Source: Cercis canadensis | Lineage: Eukaryota > Streptophyta > Magnoliopsida > Fabales > Fabaceae | Reading direction: 5' to 3' | Assembly: GCA_003255065.1 (NCBI GenBank) | Contig: QAOA01003588.1 | Location: 1 to 64,000, forward strand | Length of the DNA: 64,000 nucleotides | Part shown: in pieces, positions 59,225-64,000 of the stretch | Numbering within the stretch: position 1 is the first letter of the stretch | How the letters are laid out: every line of letters begins with the position of its first letter | Notes under the pieces: model-generated | Seen by the model: the letters and a program-made list of their open reading frames with translations, nothing else | Told to the model about the DNA's origin: nothing | Databases searched by the model: none | Translations under genes and position numbers: made by a program

Positions 59225-61658
59225 ATGATGGACAAAACCAAAAATAGTGTTGGAGAGCCTAAATTTGCAGAAGTCACCAATAAACCTCATGATGCTGGAG
59301 ATGTCGAATCCGAGGCTCTGAGGTTGATTACTGGAGATGGGAATGAGATCAAAATTGAGAAGCTGAAAAGCTTGATTCTTGAATGGGTTAAAGCTGAAAA
59401 CTTGAGGAGTTCAATAGGTTCCCAGTCTCCCCTGACCCGGTTCAAGTTCTTGGTGCTTGTCACTTGCATGCTGCTTTTGGGTGCCTTTTTAGTGGAGTTC
59501 ACAACACTTGGTAACACAACGAGGCCAAAGCTGCAACAATTACGGTTTTCTTACCATGACCTGTTTGGCCCCCAAGAAAGTAAGTTCACCATGTGCTTTC
59601 TTTAATTCTTTGCTTCAGATACTGCAAATAAAAATGGCCCAGTTGAATATTAGCATGTTCTGATATGTATTGGTCCTCAGGGGTTTACGAGAATAATGGA
59701 TATTTGATGGTCTCTTCCAATGGAGGATTGAATCAAATGCGAACTGGTGTAAGGCACTCAATCAAGTTTCACAACCTCTTTTACTGTTTTTTTCCATTAT
59801 TAGTGCTGGATTGAATGAATAATACTACATACACAACTCTTGCATTCACAATTATGCATAACTGTACAAGTGACTCCATCTGAGTCTACGTCTAATCCCA
59901 CTAAAACTTTTTTTGTCAAACTCTAATTATGAATGCAAGAGTTGTATAAGTAGCATTATCATGTTGAATTTGGCTATTATCATCCATTACCATGAAAATT
60001 TTGTGCTGCAGATAAGTGACATGGTAGTCATTGCAAGATATTTGAATGTCACTTTTATAGTTCCAGAGTTGGATAATACCTCCTTTTGGAATGACCGTAG
60101 GTAGGCTCAAAAGGGATCAATTTTTCTGCAGATAAGCATTTAAATTTTCGATATGGTTCCTTACTAATTTCCCTCACTTTAATTTGACAGTCAATTTGAA
60201 GACATATTCGATATAGATTATTTCATCCAATCTTTGAAGGATGAGGTTAAAATACTGAAGGAACTGCCTCCTGAGGTGCAGAAAAGGGTGGCTTCAAGAT
60301 ACCTCTATTCCATGCCACCAGTTAGTTGGTCTAACATGTCATACTATTATAACACTGTAAGTTGTCTGATTTCTGCTCCTACTGATTAAGGGTCATTTTG
60401 TGCATAGATCACTCTCTTCTCTGAACATGGGTTAGTATCAATTTATAAATATGTATATAGGTTCTTGGTCGTATAAAGAAGTATGGAGTGGTACATTTTA
60501 CCAAAACTGACGCAAGGATTGCCAATAATGGCATTCCTGAGGAGGTTCAGAAGCTGCGTTGCCGGGTGAATTACAAGGCTCTGAGATTCACTCCCCAAAT
60601 AGAACAAGTTGGGAAGAAGATGGTTAAAATCCTGAGGCAAAAAGGCCCTTTCTTGGTCCTTCACCTCAGATATGAAATGGACATGTTAGCATTCTCTGGT
60701 TGCTATGAAGGGCTCAATGAAACAGAAATGGAAGAATTGACAAAAATGAGGTGTGTGCAAACTTAAGGTTTCTCTATAAGAGACTAGCTATGGATCAATA
60801 AAGAAGACTTGATTTCATTCATTCACTTTTCTGAGTTGTGCAAAATGTCAAATTTTCAGGTATGCATACCCATGGTGGAAAGTGAAAGAAATAGACTCCC
60901 GAGCACAAAGACTACTTGGTTTATGCCCATTAACCCCTGAGGAAACTTCTCTCTTATTGAGGGCATTGGACATTGGCCCTGAAATGCAAATCTTTGTAGC
61001 TGCTGGAGATATATATGGAGGAGAAAAAAGAATGGCACCTCTGAGAAAAGCCTTTCCAAACTTGGTAAATTAAGAACCTCAACAACATACTAAGGAATAT
61101 GTAGAAAGAATTTTGATATATTAGCTTTACTAACATACTTTGCCTTCTTTTGTTGTGCATGTAAAACAGGTCAAAAAAGAAACACTCTTGGAACCCTCTG
61201 AACTTGAGCCCTTCCAGAACCATTCAAATAGGATGGCAGGATTGGATTACATTGTTGCATTAGAAAGTGATATCTTCATGGCAACCGATAACGGGAACAT
61301 GGCTAAAGTTGTTGAAGGCCATAGAAGGTATGATGTCTAAGACAATAATTTATGTGTATGAACTAGCCCTTCAAACCGATTCAAATAACACTCATTATTC
61401 TGCAGATACTTGGGGTTCAGAACCACCATCACTCCAAACAGATTTATTCTTGTTCGTCTAATAGATCAGTACAAAAATGGGACATTGAACTGGGATGAAT
61501 TTTCCAGAGCTGTGAAGACAGTTCATGCTAATAGAAGAGGTGGCCCTACTGAAAGAACAGTGTTTCCTGTAAAACCCAAGCTGGAAGATTATTTCTATAC
61601 TAATCCACAAGAATGTCTCCCAAAAATTGGCCAAAAACCGACATACAATTTGCCATAA
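59225..61658 (+). CDS. Rhamnogalacturonan I rhamnosyltransferase-like (GT106), copy B
   Basis: Eight exons: 59225-59579, 59681-59748, 60012-60100, 60191-60356, 60461-60750, 60860-61064, 61170-61327 and 61406-61658, for 1584 nt and 527 residues. Introns are GT-AG and their phases equal those of copy A. The membrane anchor is at about residues 79-100 ([18 protein letters not shown]). Catalytic blocks are [65 protein letters not shown] and [12 protein letters not shown]. It is closer to the usual RRT sequence in the stem than copy A. Two ATGs are adjacent (59225 and 59228); the first is taken. The two copies are direct tandem duplicates separated by about 6 kb and by the lysine-rich gene. As type II Golgi enzymes they would extend the RG-I backbone of pectin. 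Acceptor specificity cannot be read from sequence. Confidence 0.93.
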
Positions 61659-63173
61659 CTGTTGCAGGCAGCTGCTGAATTTTTATCAGCTAACACAAGT
61701 TTTCTGGTTCAAGTCATGAGGCTATGCTTTGAACACTACTTTGATTCATACAACAGAAATTGAGGGAAATAACGTGTTCTTTGGTGGGTTTCCTAATATA
61801 AGCTTGAAGGCTTTGTGCCTGAGGATTGTAGACTCATGTTGTCAACAAGTAAAATGGGTTTTGCTTACCAGCAATCGCATGTAAACCACAGTGTAAATGT
61901 ATTTATGATCAATTTACTGCAAATATTAGTAGCTGAATATGATTGATCTGTTCTTAATTACATTATGGTTTCCGCTGTTTGAATGTGCCTCAAACTGCTA
62001 TGGCAATAAAATAAACGTTTACTCTAGCCTTAAAATAGAATAACTTCCTCAACTTTAAAAGAATGATACATAAGCACTTAAACTATTACTCGGAATCTCG
62101 TAACATTTGACCACGAGACAATAGTTTTTCATTATTTCACATATAGCTTAACTAAGGTGCCACGGAGGTTATCATGGAGTCACCCTGATCCATTAATTAC
62201 TAATGAATTGTGATAACCATTGAATAATATAATAGCATATAGAATAATATAATAAATGCGTCGCACATCATAATTTTAATGACAAAATTGAAACCATTGG
62301 ATGCTTTCCCGTCAATTTTAATATTAAAGATATGTATAGTTAACTTAGTTAAGTCACTGAACCACTTAACTAAGTACGGTTTAGTGATAAGAGAACTACG
62401 TATTCAACAAAAGTTCATGTTTCGATTCTGCGATCCCAAAAAGAAAATTATCATTTGAGAGAATGTAATTTGGAGCTTAGAGTTAAAGGAAATTATATGA
62501 AACGAATGCTTGTCCACCCTAAGAATTCCACCAAATTACCTACATCCCTTTAATAAATCAACCTTCACTTTCTTTTATCCCAAAAGAAGAAACAAATTCA
62601 TTATCATCAGAATCTTGGAAGAAATCGGAAAATTATTGAGAGCACAAAAAAGTAAAAGACTCTTAGAAAATTATTTGGAATTCTCAAAGCTTGTAAACCA
62701 GGGATTCATTCGATCGGCTGAATATTTAGGAATTAGTTTAGGGAGAATGATTATTGATAAAGACCTTTAACAATGAACATTGTGTAGCCCCACCCAGATA
62801 AGCATTATGATAAAGCAACCATGAACATTGTGCAGCTGAGAATATATGCACCAAAAAAAAATGACTAAATAAAAACAACCTAGTACTATTTAGGAATTGC
62901 CAGCCTAAAATCTCAATAACACTGAATATGTACCATACAAGCATAGTAACAGATGATATGCCTAGAATAGAAGAAACCTCAGCATCTCCACAAGCAATTA
63001 CTGAGTTTAAGGTTTATACTTCTAAAATAGCCTTCATGAGAGGGCATTTAAGGTGAATATCCAGAGACAAATGGTGAAGGATGTACAATAACCAGAAGGG
63101 ATATCCGCATGAGGAAGGAGTAAGAAAATCTGGATGAAAGCGGAGGCTCACAAAAAGGCCACTTGAATCACAT
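61659..63173. other. Convergent intergenic region between copy B and the bHLH gene
   Basis: Should hold the two 3' UTRs. An 86-codon frame at 62510-62770 has no recognisable content and is judged chance. No repeat boundary is evident. Confidence 0.5.
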
Positions 63174-63859
63174 TTATGTTCTCAGCCGCTTCTGAGCTTG
63201 ATCCGAGTCTTCTCCACTGCCTGCATCTCTAAAATGTGCTAGTCCTTGATTGCTAGAAGGGGGATTATCGTGATCCTGCAACAACTTCGGAATTAGAAAT
63301 TAGCCAAAAGAGAAAATGCATGCAATCGTTCTCAAAACATTTGAAGGAGAACCATTTACACCATTCGTAAAACATGTAATGGTGTATCTGTATGTTGAAG
63401 ATCACACTCATAAACACTAGTGATTGAACATTTATAAGTATATTATCAGAGAACCCTTGTATTACCATTTTTACATTTAAAATTTAATATGCTCACATCT
63501 GATTAATTATATAAATGAAATACTTATCACCATGATCTAATGCTCTCTTGATATATCCAGTGTAATGCCAAAAGGGAAGACAATCTCAACATCAGAAAAC
63601 TGTCTCCTTAAAGATGGATACATATTTTCCTTTCTTAAACATATTGGTAGCAAGGAAGGAAGAGCATCAATGCAGACAATGTACTTTAGCCAAGGAAGAA
63701 AATTCTATCATACGTAGGGACTATAATACCTGGTGAGCAGACGTCCCACCGCTTGGTCCTCTGTTTGCCCGCTTCCCAAGATTAATCTGAACTGAGATGT
63801 TAGCCTGCGACAAATCTAAACCAGCACTCTGTAGCGCTTGAGTCAAATTGTTCAACAAC
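63174..63859 (-). CDS. BIM2-like bHLH transcription factor, 3' end only
   Basis: The last two coding exons on the minus strand: 63859-63730 (130 nt) and 63275-63174 (102 nt), joined by a GT-AG intron. The first reads [20 protein letters not shown] followed by [14 protein letters not shown]. The second ends [15 protein letters not shown] and a stop. This matches the C-terminus of BIM1/2/3 proteins, bHLH partners of BES1 in brassinosteroid-regulated transcription. The bHLH domain lies upstream, beyond the window edge; the 140 bases from 63860 to 64000 look intronic. Synteny with the oligopeptidase gene agrees with Arabidopsis BIM2 (At1g69010, from memory). The exact BIM paralogue cannot be fixed from the tail alone. 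Confidence 0.85.
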
Positions 63860-64000
63860 CTGCTCGTCAAATAACTCTACTTATTAAAGCTGACAGAGAT
63901 TTGTAGAATAAAAGCTACAAGCACGTTCCATTTAATGGCATTAGAAGCAGAGTTTCATCTAAGCCTGTTTAGTCAGAGGAAAATATCTCGAGGGTTAAAA

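Noticed and set aside
62510-62770. 86-codon frame between copy B and the bHLH gene
   Set aside because: Composition typical of AT-rich chance frames; no family and no start context.
1-64000. LTR retrotransposon or other virus-like element
   Set aside because: No paired long terminal repeats, primer site or gag-pol, capsid or envelope similarity was recognised; the only retroelement signal is the LINE fragment.

Overview
This is nuclear DNA of a eudicot plant. It is AT-rich, most genes carry GT-AG introns, and every recognisable protein belongs to a land-plant family. I cannot name the species.

Layout. The minus strand carries a cytosolic sulfotransferase (1643-2641) and a seven-exon translin-associated factor X gene (TRAX, 4686-7819). 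The plus strand then carries GEK1, a D-aminoacyl-tRNA deacylase (10184-14189), an acidic protein of the gar2-related family (27388-29538), a root meristem growth factor (RGF/GLV/CLEL) peptide precursor (32137-33345), a BSD-domain protein (36164-39619), an organelle-type prolyl oligopeptidase (41193-45780), a rhamnogalacturonan I rhamnosyltransferase-like gene (49485-53053), a lysine-rich nuclear-type gene with an in-frame stop (54761-55711), and a second rhamnosyltransferase-like gene (59225-61658). The window ends inside the 3' part of a BIM2-like bHLH gene on the minus strand (63174-63859). Nine gene models were assembled by hand from splice sites. The complete ones all sum to whole codons, although one donor in the oligopeptidase gene is not identifiable.

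The genes are not an operon; their link is inherited neighbourhood. From memory, the first five match the Arabidopsis run At2g03760/70 (SOT), At2g03780 (translin family), At2g03800 (GEK1), At2g03810 (gar2-related), At2g03830 (RGF8). The BSD, oligopeptidase and BIM2 genes match At1g69030, At1g69020 and At1g69010. The window may therefore keep an ancestral order that was split by duplication and gene loss in Arabidopsis.

Intergenic DNA is mostly AT-rich with small non-autonomous DNA transposons. The most striking is a 1.3-kb foldback element at 15542-16847 with a perfect 9-bp target duplication and an interior of degenerate telomere-type repeats that flips strand at the centre. There are also two hAT-like elements, a MITE family with two copies, and a 3' LINE fragment behind the sulfotransferase. 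No LTR element was recognised. Single N bases occur at six places. Three sit between near-identical direct repeats and three in poly-T runs, which points to unmerged contig joins rather than real duplications.
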